In this document: piece by piece, positions 1 to 10,257 of the stretch | How the letters are laid out: every line of letters starts with the position of its first letter | Numbering within the stretch: the stretch's first letter is position 1 | Assembly: GCF_963678635.1 (NCBI RefSeq) | Contig: NC_087062.1 | Coordinates: forward strand, 76,192,349-76,256,348 | Reading direction: 5' to 3' | Source: Symsagittifera roscoffensis | Lineage: Eukaryota > Xenacoelomorpha > Acoela > Convolutidae | DNA length: 64,000 bases | The notes under the pieces: generated by a model | Told to the model about the DNA's origin: nothing | Databases searched by the model: none | What the model saw: the letters and a program-made list of their open reading frames with translations, nothing else | Made by a program: the position numbers and the translations under genes

Positions 1-144
1 GCGAGCGTTGCTTACAACAGGTGCCCCTCGAACAAAGAAACTCCATGGGCGCTACGTGGAAGTCTATGGATCGGATCAGGTGATTGTGAACGTTGACGGA
101 TCAGTATCTACATTGGGACCTACGTCACAACAGATAGTGACCAA

Positions 145-673
145 ATGGGGCAGATCTATTTGGGTCAGGAAGAACTAAAGGTCCGTAGAATCGGTCATGA
201 TGCCACGATGGAGCAAGATGCAGTACACATAGGGTACGAGGCAGATGTGACTGCACATCTGCTAGACATCAATGGGAGGAAAATTGGAGTAACAGGACTA
301 CTGGATACAGGAGCAGTGGTAAGCGTGAATGGCAATAAAGACTTGAGAAAGAATGGGCTTCACGTGGGAAGATCTAATTTAAACGAACCTCAGATTGGCG
401 GCCGCCAATCGCAGAGCACTCTACATGGCAGGAAGGACACCAATGACGGCCCTTCATATGGGAGGACGCGATCTTTGGATGAGTTTCCTGGTGGTTGAAA
501 ACTTAGACGACTCAGACGAATTCATCTTGGACCGTGATTTTGTCAGGAATTTTGATGTGATGATTGACTTGAACAACGGCCTAAAAAGGATTAGAAAGCC
601 AGACCACAAGTATGTTAAGAGACCAATTAATAGAATAATAACAGATGAAAACACAAGGTGCCAATTTTTTTAG
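145..673 (+). pseudogene. Gypsy aspartic protease, copy A, frameshifted
   Basis: Frame 145-498 contains the active-site signature LLDTGAVVSV, the D-T/S-G motif of retroviral-type aspartic proteases, after a beta-rich N-terminal part. The frame is lost near position 390. The rest of the domain continues in the frame of 395-673, with the flap and C-terminal segment containing FILDRDFVRNFDVMID. This matches the second conserved protease motif (usually I-L-G-x-D), with Gly replaced by Asp. The role in an intact element is to cleave the Gag-Pol polyprotein. The frameshift is shared with copy B at 4724-5252. Confidence 0.85.
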
Positions 674-1268
674 ATGGAAAAATAAAAACTACAGCAGCCG
701 GGACCAGCTGTAAAAGCAATTTTTAGGATGAGAATTTTAAATTCGTTAAGTGATAGTAAGAGAGTTTGTCTGATACCCAACCCAAATAGTCAAAGCTCGG
801 TGATTTTAGGCCGGAGCTTTTCAGTAACACGAAACGGGCTGTGTGCCAGTGTGTTATTGACGGGACACTTGATTACGCTTTGCGTGGAAAGAAACTTGGT
901 TACGCTTTGCCGATGAAGACCGACTATGAAGAGACACAAAACTGGAAAAGATATAACGTGAAAGACTGCCGAATCATGCTGAAAAATATAAAATTAAGAG
1001 AATTGATGAAATTAAATGTATTAATAAACTGTTTTCAATGAAATCCGAAACGGATAACGGCTTGTCGAGCTGCTCGACTTTTCCGGAACGCCCCCCGTAA
1101 TACAAACTAAAATCCGACAAACCGGTTTTGCCGCAGATAGAACACTTGAGAGGGAAAAAGGTGAGTGAGATTATGAATCAGTAAGGGCGGTTTTAAATCG
1201 GAAAGCGGACGTACTTTCAAAACATAAGGCGGATATCAGCTGTTGCAACTTCGTCGAACACGAAATAT
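674..1268 (+). pseudogene. Pol linker between protease and RT, copy A
   Basis: Coding-like but broken segment. The frames at 728-916 and 841-1041 keep pieces of polyprotein (for example SSVILGRSFSVTRNGLC), separated by stops and shifts. No catalytic motif is visible. In Ty3/Gypsy elements this stretch joins protease to the RT N-terminus. The matching segment in copy B is 5253-5847 and differs by only a few bases. Confidence 0.6.
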
Positions 1269-2110
1269 AATTAGAGGAAGGCGCCATTCCTCATAGGGAA
1301 GGCGCAAGACGAATGAAGCCTCATACATCGGAAGCTTGCCGAGCGGAAATAGAAATTTTACTCGAATATGACATGATAGAACCCTCGAATTCGCCTTGGG
1401 CTTGTGGGGTTGTCATGGCCAAAACAAAAGGGGGCAGCTTAGGTTTTGTTGCGACTTTCGTTACTTGAACGCAGTGACAATAAAAGATGCGTACCCGATA
1501 CAGCCAATAGACGAGAGCCTCTCGAAACTTGGCGACGCCAAGTTCCTCACCACACTGGATTTGGGTTCTGCCTTCTGGCAGTTCCCTCTGCGAAGAAGGA
1601 CAGAGAAAAGACCGGATTCTCATGTGAATTGGGGTTATACCAGTAGAAGAGGATGCCCTTTGGCTTGTGCAACGCCACTGCGACCTTTCAAAGACTGATG
1701 GCTCAGGCTTTGACCAAATTAATGAATCTTGTACTGGAATCTTGTGATGTGTTACGTGGATGACGTGGTCATATCAACACCCACCTTGGCAGACCACATT
1801 GATCGACTCGATGAAGTCTTTGGTTGCATGAAAAGAGCAGGTTTGAAATGCAAACCATCGGAATGTGAATACCTTAGAGATTCAATCAAGTACCTGGGAA
1901 GAATGGTGGACAGGCATGGCGTAAGGCCGGAACCGGAAACAGTGGAGGCCGTGTTGACATGGAAGGTCCCCAGAACGGACTCAAAACTCATGAGCTTCCC
2001 GGGGTTTGCCAATTATTACCACGAGTTCATAAAAGGATACGCGGATAAAGGGTACCCCATAGAGAAACTGATGCGCAACAAAGGAAAAAAAAGATCGAAT
2101 GGAACGAAGA
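1269..2110 (+). pseudogene. Gypsy reverse transcriptase, copy A, multiply frameshifted
   Basis: RT motifs occur in order but in different frames. The N-terminal finger with EYDMIEPSNSPWACGVVMAK is at about 1362-1424. LRFCCDFRYLNAVTIKDAYPI and the motif A region TTLDLGSAFWQ follow in the frame of 1396-1698. Motif B, MPFGLCNATATFQRLM, lies in a third frame around 1650-1700. The catalytic motif CYVDDVV is in the frame of 1729-2136, followed by the thumb-like FANYYHEFIKGYADKGYPI. The YVDD aspartates are intact but the reading frame is broken at least three times. An A-run near 2085 shifts the frame before RNase H. Confidence 0.92.
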
Positions 2111-2587
2111 AGCTCAAGCTGTCTTCGAGAACATAAAGCGGGAACTGTGCGAGGCGCCAGTGCTAGGCATGCCTACAGAGAAGGGCATTTACGTTACGTC
2201 CTTGACACTGATGCATCAGTAGTAGCCATCTCAGGAATACTGCATCAGGCGCAGGAGTGGAGTGGGAGAACAGTTCTCCGTCCCATTGCATATGGCAGTA
2301 AAGTGTTGAGTGAGACTGAAATGAAATATGGTGCACCAAAAGCAGAAATGTTCGCAGTGGTCACATTCGTGGTGAAATACCGCGCATACTTAGGGAGCGC
2401 TCTCTTTAAGCTACGCGTGGACAATAGAGCGTTATCCTGGTTGAAGACGTACTCGATGGACAAGAGCTATATTGGTCGGTGGATAGTCAGGTTAGACGGC
2501 TACAACATGATAATCGAGCACAGATTCGTGACAAACACCAGAATGCTGACAGTCTCAGCAAGAAGACTGAGTTTTATGAAAGACTAG
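2111..2587 (+). pseudogene. Gypsy RNase H domain, copy A
   Basis: The frame 2099-2587 carries the RNase H signature VLDTDASVVAISGILHQ, followed by PIAYGSKVLSETEMKYGAPKAEMFAVV and LRVDNRALSWL. These provide the D-E-D acidic residues of Ty3/Gypsy RNase H. The final part (IIEHRF...) shifts frame into 2479-2805, where DKHQNADSLSK continues the tether. In an intact element the domain degrades the RNA strand of the RNA-DNA hybrid. This copy keeps 29 bp (about 2350-2378) that copy B lost. Confidence 0.9.
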
Positions 2588-3468
2588 AACAGAAACCAGC
2601 CAATCAGGTGGAAATCAAGGAACGATTCTCGTTTCTGGACAAAGAAACTTATGAAGCGCTTCCCTTGACGAGATGGTTGGACAAATCTCGACATTCAATT
2701 CCGGAACACCCCGAGTTACCGGTGGAAAAGGCAGCAGAAATAAAGATCACATCAAAGAAGGACCCGGTGCTTTTGGATTTGTTGCTACGTTCAAACCTGG
2801 TCTAACAGGAACTCTCTCGTGTGAACATAAACAGCCTCTCATTGCTGGATAAAACGGCGCAGGTCACTCCGCAAGAACAAGTGAAAGGGACACAAAGGTA
2901 AAACGTTACCTTTGAGGATCAGGATCAGAAAGGCGAAAAAGTTGAACAAAACCTGGAGTAAGAAAGTTTGTCCGGGGAGAAGGACATTGAAGAGAACAGG
3001 CGAGTTGATCAACAAGACCCGGGACAAGAAAGTTTGTCCGGCGAGACAGGTGTAGAGGAAAATTTTCAAGGTGGGGAACAAGACCTGGAGGATGAATTTT
3101 TGTCCGAGGAGTTCAGATGGATGAGCAGAGCGCATAAAATTGATCCCGAAGAAGAAACGTGCTCCGTGGCAGACTCTTCCATTGATGACAACTCGAGGAG
3201 TTCAGGAACTGACACCTACTCAGACAGGAGTTCGAGCACGGGATCGGAATTGTCAGAGCCAGCGATCCACACGTTACTAGTGGAGACTCGAGCAAGCGAC
3301 CTGGACATAGAGGTATATCAAGACCCTGACAGCGATCGCTACCTGCTACCCAGCGAAGCGTTTGATCTAGAAACAATAGCGAGTTTGTTGCCGCAGAAAC
3401 AAGTAGTCAGGACTGATCTTCAACGTTCAGACAAGAGACAGAGCCATTGGCGAAAATTTGGTGCGTGA
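2588..3468 (+). pseudogene. Acidic, Ser/Asp-rich Pol linker between RNase H and integrase, copy A
   Basis: Two coding-like frames, 2479-2805 and 2968-3468, are separated by broken sequence. The second encodes 166 residues dominated by Asp, Glu and Ser with short repeats (an ESLSGE-like phrase recurs) and no recognisable fold. It sits where Ty3/Gypsy elements normally have only a short connection between RNase H and integrase. The same segment lies at 7138-8018 in copy B, with one Pro/Leu difference. Probably disordered spacer polyprotein. Confidence 0.6.
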
Positions 3469-4124
3469 AGATGGAAAATGACATGCATCAGCCCGATGAA
3501 ATGAATAGTCAAATTAGGATCATGAAGACATACTTGAAGGCGAGATACAGACTCTCGGGCTACTAAGAGCGCAATGACCGCATGACGAGCAACTTTAAAA
3601 GGTGGATCGAAAATGGAGCACCAGACAAAGGTGACCTGGAGGAAGACAGTTACCGCATTCTGAGACATTACTTTATGCAAAAAGAGGGAAGGTTATATCT
3701 GAACAAGGACGGGATCGTGGCTTGTAAGAGAAGAGAAGAAGACAAAATCCTGTAAAAATATAACGCGATAGTGTTGCCGCAACACTATCAGACAGAACAT
3801 TTATTCAGGTCGCAGATCAGATGGGCCATCAGGGAATTGACAAAGTATACTAGAGGATTCTGAAGCGCATTGAGTGGCCTGGAATGAAAAAGGCATGCGA
3901 GAAGTGGTTAAAAGCATGTCTGTCATGTCAACAGGTCAAAGATCCAAGGAAATTGTGATTTCCTTTAGAGTCGATCGAGTTATCTGAATTCAACGAGGTG
4001 GTGCAGATTGACCACCAGAAAATATGTATGACAAAGAGTGGCTACAATCAGGTCTTGGTCATGATAGACCACTTCACGAAGTATTCAGAGTCCGTGCCAT
4101 GCATAACTGCCTCCGCAGAAGAGT
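3469..4124 (+). pseudogene. Gypsy integrase N-terminal part, copy A, truncated
   Basis: Contains the zinc-binding region (GHQGIDKVY, then a CLSCQQV pair at about 3917-3935) and the start of the catalytic core. QIDHQKI gives the first catalytic Asp at about 4006, and MIDHFTKYSESVP follows. The frame ends at the duplication junction right after SAEE, so the second Asp and the Glu are missing. A TAG at about 3850 interrupts the zinc domain where copy B has CAG (8400). A TGA near 3957 is shared by both copies. Confidence 0.88.
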
Positions 4125-4175
4125 GAAGCGGAGGCATGCAGGAAAGAGAAACCGCAAGAGCTGGCAACGAAGAAG

Positions 4176-4757
4176 ATGCAGACAGTAACGGAAGAGATAC
4201 GCGAACCGGAACCAGTGACTGCGGCAGACGCGTTCAAAATCGACTATAAGGCAGCAGCAAGAGAATTGATGACAAAAGAGATCAAACAGAGAGTGAAGCT
4301 CGAACTAGAGAATGAGAAAACTCAGGAAAGAAACGCCTTCGAGACATCGGAGGTTGAAGAAACGAAAGTACCAGGCAGTTTGAGCATGAAACTAAACGTG
4401 ATCTCTGGGCAGACGTTCGACATTGTGCCACAAGGAAGCAGAATACAGTCAATAATTTTAGTTGCGGGACATCAGGTGATCAGGAAACTAAGTGAACCCT
4501 CAGAATTCACTATGATGCATTTAGATACATATGCGGATTATCTGAGACAGGTAAAATCACGCACTGAGTCAAGGGCTGTGCGAGCGTTGCTTACAACAGG
4601 TGCCCCTCGAACAAAGAAACTCCATGGGCGCTACGTGGAAGTCTATGGATCGGATCAGGTGATTGTGAACGTTGACGGATCAGTATCTAAATTGAGACCT
4701 ACGTCACAACAGATAGTGACCAAATGGGGCAGATCTATTTGGGTCAGGAAGAACTAA
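4176..4757 (+). pseudogene. C-terminal Gag / Gag-Pol junction fragment
   Basis: An open frame of 193 codons that starts near the duplication junction and overlaps the protease frame at 4724. It encodes a Lys/Glu-rich, probably helical stretch (residues 20-70), then a beta-rich segment with no zinc knuckle. Its last third is also present at the very start of the window. One difference (TCTACA at about 108 against TCTAAA at about 4687) lies inside the overlap. Position suggests the end of Gag or the start of Pol, but no named family was recognised. Confidence 0.55.
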
Positions 4758-5252
4758 AGGTCCGTAGAATCGGTCATGATGCCACGATGGAGCAAGATGC
4801 AGTACACATAGGGTACGAGGCAGATGTGACTGCACATCTGCTAGACATCAATGGGAGGAAAATTGGAGTAACAGGACTACTGGATACAGGAGCAGTGGTA
4901 AGCGTGAATGGCAATAAAGACTTGAGAAAGAATGGGCTTCACGTGGGAAGATCTAATTTAAACGAACCTCAGATTGGCGGCCGCCAATCGCAGAGCACTC
5001 TACATGGCAGGAAGGACACCAATGACGGCCCTTCATATGGGAGGACGCGATCTTTGGATGAGTTTCCTGGTGGTTGAAAACTTAGACGACTCAGACGAAT
5101 TCATCTTGGACCGTGATTTTGTCAGGAATTTTGATGTGATGATTGACTTGAACAACGGCCTAAAAAGGATTAGAAAGCCAGACCACAAGTATGTTAAGAG
5201 ACCAATTAATAGAATAATAACAGATGAAAACACAAGGTGCCAATTTTTTTAG
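4724..5252 (+). pseudogene. Gypsy aspartic protease, copy B
   Basis: Same structure as copy A. LLDTGAVVSV is in frame 4724-5077, then a frameshift near 4969, then the C-terminal half in frame 4974-5252 with FILDRDF. The translated pieces are identical to those of copy A, so the frameshift and the Gly-to-Asp change predate the duplication. Confidence 0.85.
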
Positions 5253-5847
5253 ATGGAAAAATAAAAACTACAGCAGCCGGGACCAGCTGTAAAAGCAATT
5301 TTTAGGATGAGAATTTTAAATTCGTTAAGTGATAGTAAGAGAGTTTGTCTGATACCCAACCCAAATAGTCAAAGCTCGGTGATTTTAGGCCGGAGCTTTT
5401 CAGTAACACGAAACGGGCTGTGTGCCAGTGTGTTATTGACTGGACACTTGATTACGCTTTGCGTGGAAAGAAACTTGGTTACGCTTTGCCGATGAAGACC
5501 GACTATGAAGAGACACAAAACTGGAAAAGATATAACGTGAAAGACTGCCGAATCATGCGGAAAAATATAAAATTAAGAGAATTGATGAAATTAAATGTAT
5601 TAATAAACTGTTTTCAATGAAATCCGAAACGGATAACGGCTTGTCGAGCTGCTCGACTTTTCCGGAACGCCCCCCGTAATACAAACTAAAATCCGACAAA
5701 CCGGTTTTGCCGCAGATAGAACACTTGAGAGGGAAAAAGGTGAGTGAGATTATGAATCAGTAAGGGCGGTTTTAAATCGGAAAGCGGACGTACTTTCAAA
5801 ACATAAGGCGGATATCAGCTGTTGCAACTTCGTCGAACACGAAATAT
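5253..5847 (+). pseudogene. Pol linker between protease and RT, copy B
   Basis: Counterpart of 674-1268. Frames 5307-5495 and 5420-5620 match copy A except for isolated changes (for example Gly to Trp at residue 8 and Leu to Arg at residue 47 of the second frame). No functional motif is visible. Confidence 0.55.
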
Positions 5848-6689
5848 AATTAGAGGAAGGCGCCATTCCTCATAGGGAAGGCGCAAGACGAATGAAGCCT
5901 CATACATCGGAAGCTTGCCGAGCGGAAATAGAAATTTTACTCGAATATGACATGATAGAACCCTCGAATTTGCCTTGGGCTTGTGGGGTTGTCATGGCCA
6001 AAACGAAAGGGGGCAGCTTAGGTTTTGTTGCGACTTTCGTTACTTGAACGCAGTGACAATAAAAGATGCGTACCCGATACAGCCAATAGACGAGAGCCTC
6101 TCGAAACTTGGCGACGCCAAGTTCCTCACCACACTGGATTTGGGTTCTGCCTTCTGGCAGTTCCCTCTGCGAAGAAGGACAGAGAAAAGACCGGATTCTC
6201 ATGTGAATTGGGGTTATACCAGTAGAAGAGGATGCCCTTTGGCTTGTGCAACGCCACTGCGACCTTTCAAAGACTGATGGCTCAGGCTTTGACCAAATTA
6301 ATGAATCTTGTACTGGAATCTTGTGATGTGTTACGTGGATGACGTGGTCATATCAACACCCACCTTGGCAGACCACATTGATCGACTCGATGAAGTCTTT
6401 GGTTGCATGAAAAGAGCAGGTTTGAAATGCAAACCATCGGAATGTGAATACCTTAGAGATTCAATCAAGTACCTGGGAAGAATGGTGGACAGGCATGGCG
6501 TAAGGCCGGAACCGGAAACAGTGGAGGCCGTGTTGACATGGAAGGTCCCCAGAACGGACTCAAAACTCATGAGCTTCCCGGGGTTTGCCAATTATTACCA
6601 CGAGTTCATAAAAGGATACGCGGATAAAGGGTACCCCATAGAGAAACTGATGCGCAACAAAGGAAAAAAAAGATCGAATGGAACGAAGA
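5848..6689 (+). pseudogene. Gypsy reverse transcriptase, copy B
   Basis: Motifs and breakpoints are the same as in copy A: LRFCCDFRYLNAVTIKDAYPI and TTLDLGSAFWQ in frame 5975-6277, MPFGLCNATATFQ in another frame at about 6230, CYVDDVV in frame 6308-6715. The catalytic aspartates remain but the frame is broken at the same places as copy A. Confidence 0.92.
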
Positions 6690-7137
6690 AGCTCAAGCTG
6701 TCTTCGAGAACATAAAGCGGGAACTGTGCGAGGCGCCAGTGCTAGGCATGCCTACAGAGAAGGGCATTTACGTTACGTCCTTGACACTGATGCATCAGTA
6801 GTAGCCATCTCAGGAATACTGCATCAGGCGCAGGAGTGGAGTGGGAGAACAGTTCTCCGTCCCATTGCATATGGCAGTAAAGTGTTGAGTGAGACTGAAA
6901 TGAAATATGGTGCACCAAAAGCAGAAATACCGCGCATACTTAGGGAGCGCTCTCTTTAAGCTACGCGTGGACAATAGAGCGTTATCCTGGTTGAAGACGT
7001 ACTCGATGGACAAGAGCTATATTGGTCGGTGGATAGTCAGGTTAGACGGCTACAACATGATAATCGAGCACAGATTCGTGACAAACACCAGAATGCTGAC
7101 AGTCTCAGCAAGAAGACTGAGTTTTATGAAAGACTAG
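6690..7137 (+). pseudogene. Gypsy RNase H, copy B, with a 29-bp deletion
   Basis: VLDTDASVVAISGILHQ through KYGAPKAE matches copy A. Then 29 bp are missing at about 6928 and the frame moves to 6907-7137 (KYRAYLGSALFKLRVDNRALSWL). The missing bases are bounded by the 5-base repeat GAAAT, of which one copy is kept. Because 29 is not a multiple of three, this adds a lesion that copy A lacks. Confidence 0.9.
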
Positions 7138-8018
7138 AACAGAAACCAGCCAATCAGGTGGAAATCAAGGAACGATTCTCGTTTCTGGACAAAGAAACTT
7201 ATGAAGCGCTTCCCTTGACGAGATGGTTGGACAAATCTCGACATTCAATTCCGGAACACCCCGAGTTACCGGTGGAAAAGGCAGCAGAAATAAAGATCAC
7301 ATCAAAGAAGGACCCGGTGCTTTTGGATTTGTTGCTACGTTCAAACCTGGTCTAACAGGAACTCTCTCGTGTGAACATAAACAGCCTCTCATTGCTGGAT
7401 AAAACGGCGCAGGTCACTCCGCAAGAACAAGTGAAAGGGACACAAAGGTAAAACGTTACCTTTGAGGATCAGGATCAGAAAGGCGAAAAAGTTGAACAAA
7501 ACCTGGAGTAAGAAAGTTTGTCCGGGGAGAAGGACATTGAAGAGAACAGGCGAGTTGATCAACAAGACCCGGGACAAGAAAGTTTGTCCGGCGAGACAGG
7601 TGTAGAGGAAAATTTTCAAGGTGGGGAACAAGACCTGGAGGATGAATTTTTGTCCGAGGAGTTCAGATGGATGAGCAGAGCGCATAAAATTGATCCCGAA
7701 GAAGAAACGTGCTCCGTGGCAGACTCTTCCATTGATGACAACTCGAGGAGTTCAGGAACTGACACCTACTCAGACAGGAGTTCGAGCACGGGATCGGAAT
7801 TGTCAGAGCTAGCGATCCACACGTTACTAGTGGAGACTCGAGCAAGCGACCTGGACATAGAGGTATATCAAGACCCTGACAGCGATCGCTACCTGCTACC
7901 CAGCGAAGCGTTTGATCTAGAAACAATAGCGAGTTTGTTGCCGCAGAAACAAGTAGTCAGGACTGATCTTCAACGTTCAGACAAGAGACAGAGCCATTGG
8001 CGAAAATTTGGTGCGTGA
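7138..8018 (+). pseudogene. Acidic Ser/Asp-rich Pol linker, copy B
   Basis: Counterpart of 2588-3468. The 7518-8018 frame encodes the same 166-residue acidic, serine-rich segment with a single substitution. The next frame starts with a basic stretch leading to integrase. No domain recognised. Confidence 0.6.
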
Positions 8019-8299
8019 AGATGGAAAATGACATGCATCAGCCCGATGAAATGAATAGTCAAATTAGGATCATGAAGACATACTTGAAGGCGAGATACAG
8101 ACTCTCGGGCTACTAAGAGCGCAATGACCGCATGACGAGCAACTTTAAAAGGTGGATCGAAAATGGAGCACCAGACAAAGGTGACCTGGAGGAAGACAGT
8201 TACCGCATTCTGAGACAGTACTTTATGCAAAAAGAGGGAAGGTTATATCTGAACAAGGACGGGATCGTGGCTTGTAAGAGAAGAGAAGAAGACAAAATC

Positions 8300-9435
8300 C
8301 TGTAAAAATATAACGCAATAGTGTTGCCGCAACACTATCAGACAGAACATTTATTCAGGTCGCAGATCAGATGGGCCATCAGGGAATTGACAAAGTATAC
8401 CAGAGGATTCTGAAGCGCATTGAGTGGCCTGGAATGAAAAAGGCATGCGAGAAGTGGTTAAAAGCATGTCTGTCATGTCAACAGGTCGAAGATCCAAGGA
8501 AATTGTGATTTCCTTTAGAGTCGATCGAGTTATCTGAATTCAACGAGGTGGTGCAGATTGACCACCAGAAAATATGTATGACAAAGAGTGGCTACAATCA
8601 GGTCTTGGTCATGATAGACCACTTCACGAAGTATTCAGAGTCCGTGCCATGCATAACTGCCTCCGCAGAAGAGACGTGCGATCATCTAATCAATACGTTG
8701 ATAGCAAGACATGGTTGTCCGATGACGTTTCAATCGGATAACGGAACAGCTTTCGTCGGAGAACTTACGAAAAAGCTCATGAGACACTCACAGGTGGCCC
8801 AAACTCATTCCGGGACATACCATCCCCAGACGAATGGCTTAGTGGAGAGGCAAAATCGGACGTTGGTGTCGATGCTGAGGGTATATTGTTCCAGGTACAT
8901 GACCGATTGGGACAGATACCTTGCATAGGTGATGGGAGCTTACAACATCACGCAACACTCCACGACCGGAGTTAATCCACACATGATGTTAACCGGACAC
9001 GAGAAGTCTTTGCCCTTGACTTTCTTTTACCCAGAGTATGAGGGAAAAACATCACCACAGGTCTACGGAAGGGATGTGATTAGACATCAACAAGAACTAA
9101 ACGACTTGTGTAGACGGAACACTCAGCAAGCACAGGCAAGGCAGAGGAAAAGGTTCGATAAAAAAGCAGTTGGTGCAAAAGCTTACTCGGTAGGAGACTA
9201 CTTATGGGTATTTCAAAACGTTATACTACCAGAGGGAACAAAAAAGCTCCTAAAGAAAAGGAGTGGACCCTTCATGATCACGGAAGTGCAACAGAAGGGA
9301 CGTTTTTACAGACTAAGAACTGGTCGAGCCGCTCACTTCGAAAATATCAAGCCACACAATCCATCTACGGAAGACTGGTGTATACCTGCAGACATGGAAG
9401 AACGGGTCTATCTGATGATGGACCCTACCTGCTAG
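8300..9435 (+). pseudogene. Gypsy integrase with GPY/F-type module, copy B
   Basis: Most intact domain of the element. The zinc-binding segment has GHQGID and CLSCQQV. The catalytic core has QIDHQKI (first Asp, about 8557), FQSDNGTAFVGE (second Asp, about 8735) and GLVERQNRTL (Glu, about 8843), so the D,D(35)E triad is present. The C-terminal half (8929-9435) contains SGPFMITEV, the GPY/F module of Ty3/Gypsy integrases, followed by HFENIKPHN. The frame from 8548 to 10386 is open except for TAG at 8926-8928 and TAG at 9433-9435, plus an upstream TGA near 8507. The family integrates element cDNA into the host chromosome; this copy is inactive as it stands. Confidence 0.93.
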
Positions 9436-10257
9436 GTCAATAAGAAGGGCACCAGGGGAAAGAATGATGGGAATGAGGTCATAGAGGAAGGATCAAGTCC
9501 GACACTGGACCTGGATCCCAATGAGGTGATTGAAGCAAATGAAGAAACCTTACCCAAGGCGGAAGAGGACTGGCAATACCCCGAACAGATGGAGGTCCCC
9601 AAGAAATTGGAACCAGACCTTCCTTTAACGATACAGATACGACAGAGTGATAGAACAAGACTCACGAAGAAGTACAACCCTTACGGAGATGACTTCGTAG
9701 TGGATAGAATAGAATTGAAGAAGATAGTGGATGAATTGGTGGGTCTAGAAGAAATAACCGTGTCACAAGACTTAAACATAGTCGACGACTGCGACGAGGA
9801 GCGGATCGATGACCAGTCTAAGCCCGAGGTAGAATTCGACGTCGAGCAACAGCAATCGTATGAACAAGACTTGACGAATCTGCGTGTCTTGGAAAGGCCG
9901 AACAAAATGACGTCGGACCCAAAAGAGATCAGTGTCACGATACAAGATGTAGACCGTGAGAGCATGAAATACATAAAAACCGAAGGAAATGATCCTTCCT
10001 GGGCTGCCGAGGAAGGGCAATTACTCATTCCTGCATCCAATCTCAATTTAATCTCCGGTATGCTATCGACGGGGAAGTCGATGGATATTTTTGTCCGGGG
10101 AGTGGGTGTAGGACTTATCCACACTGAAAAATTATTGATAAAAAAATTAAGAATAGCAAGAGAGACAGGTGACCAAGAAGCAGAAAAAGACGAGGATCCT
10201 AATAAACCGGAAATAGGGAGAGTAGTTGAGTCATATTTTAACTTGCCAAATGAGTAC
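9436..10257 (+). pseudogene. Acidic C-terminal extension of the Gypsy polyprotein
   Basis: Continues in the same frame as integrase after the TAG at 9433, without another stop to 10386. The first 100 codons are rich in Asp, Glu and Pro (LDLDPNEVIEANEETLP) and look disordered. A basic RTRLTKKYNPYGDDFVVDRI-like patch at about 9655-9715 resembles the usual end of Gypsy Pol. Most Gypsy polyproteins stop about there, whereas this one goes on for more than 200 codons into the macrodomain-like module. No membrane segments, so not an Env protein. A segment with LLIPASNLNLISGML at about 10020-10065 is not recognised. Confidence 0.6.

Larger units (their letters stand above)
1..4124 (+). mobile_element. 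Decayed Ty3/Gypsy element, copy A (5' end outside window)
   Basis: Carries, in order, aspartic protease, RT, RNase H, an acidic linker and the first part of integrase, which is Ty3/Gypsy order. Position 1 corresponds to 4580 of copy B. The offset is 4579 up to about 2350 and 4550 afterwards, because copy B lost 29 bp. The copies differ by scattered point changes only. Copy A stops abruptly at 4124, inside the integrase core, and is joined to sequence lying upstream of the protease of copy B. Every domain carries frameshifts or stops, so no functional polyprotein can be made. The 5' LTR and most of Gag lie outside the window. Confidence 0.93.

Noticed and set aside
3768-3788. Hairpin ATAGTGTTG-CCG-CAACACTAT in copies A and B (also at about 8318)
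   Set aside because: It lies within coding sequence of the integrase N-terminal region and is shared only because of the duplication; no independent evidence of function.
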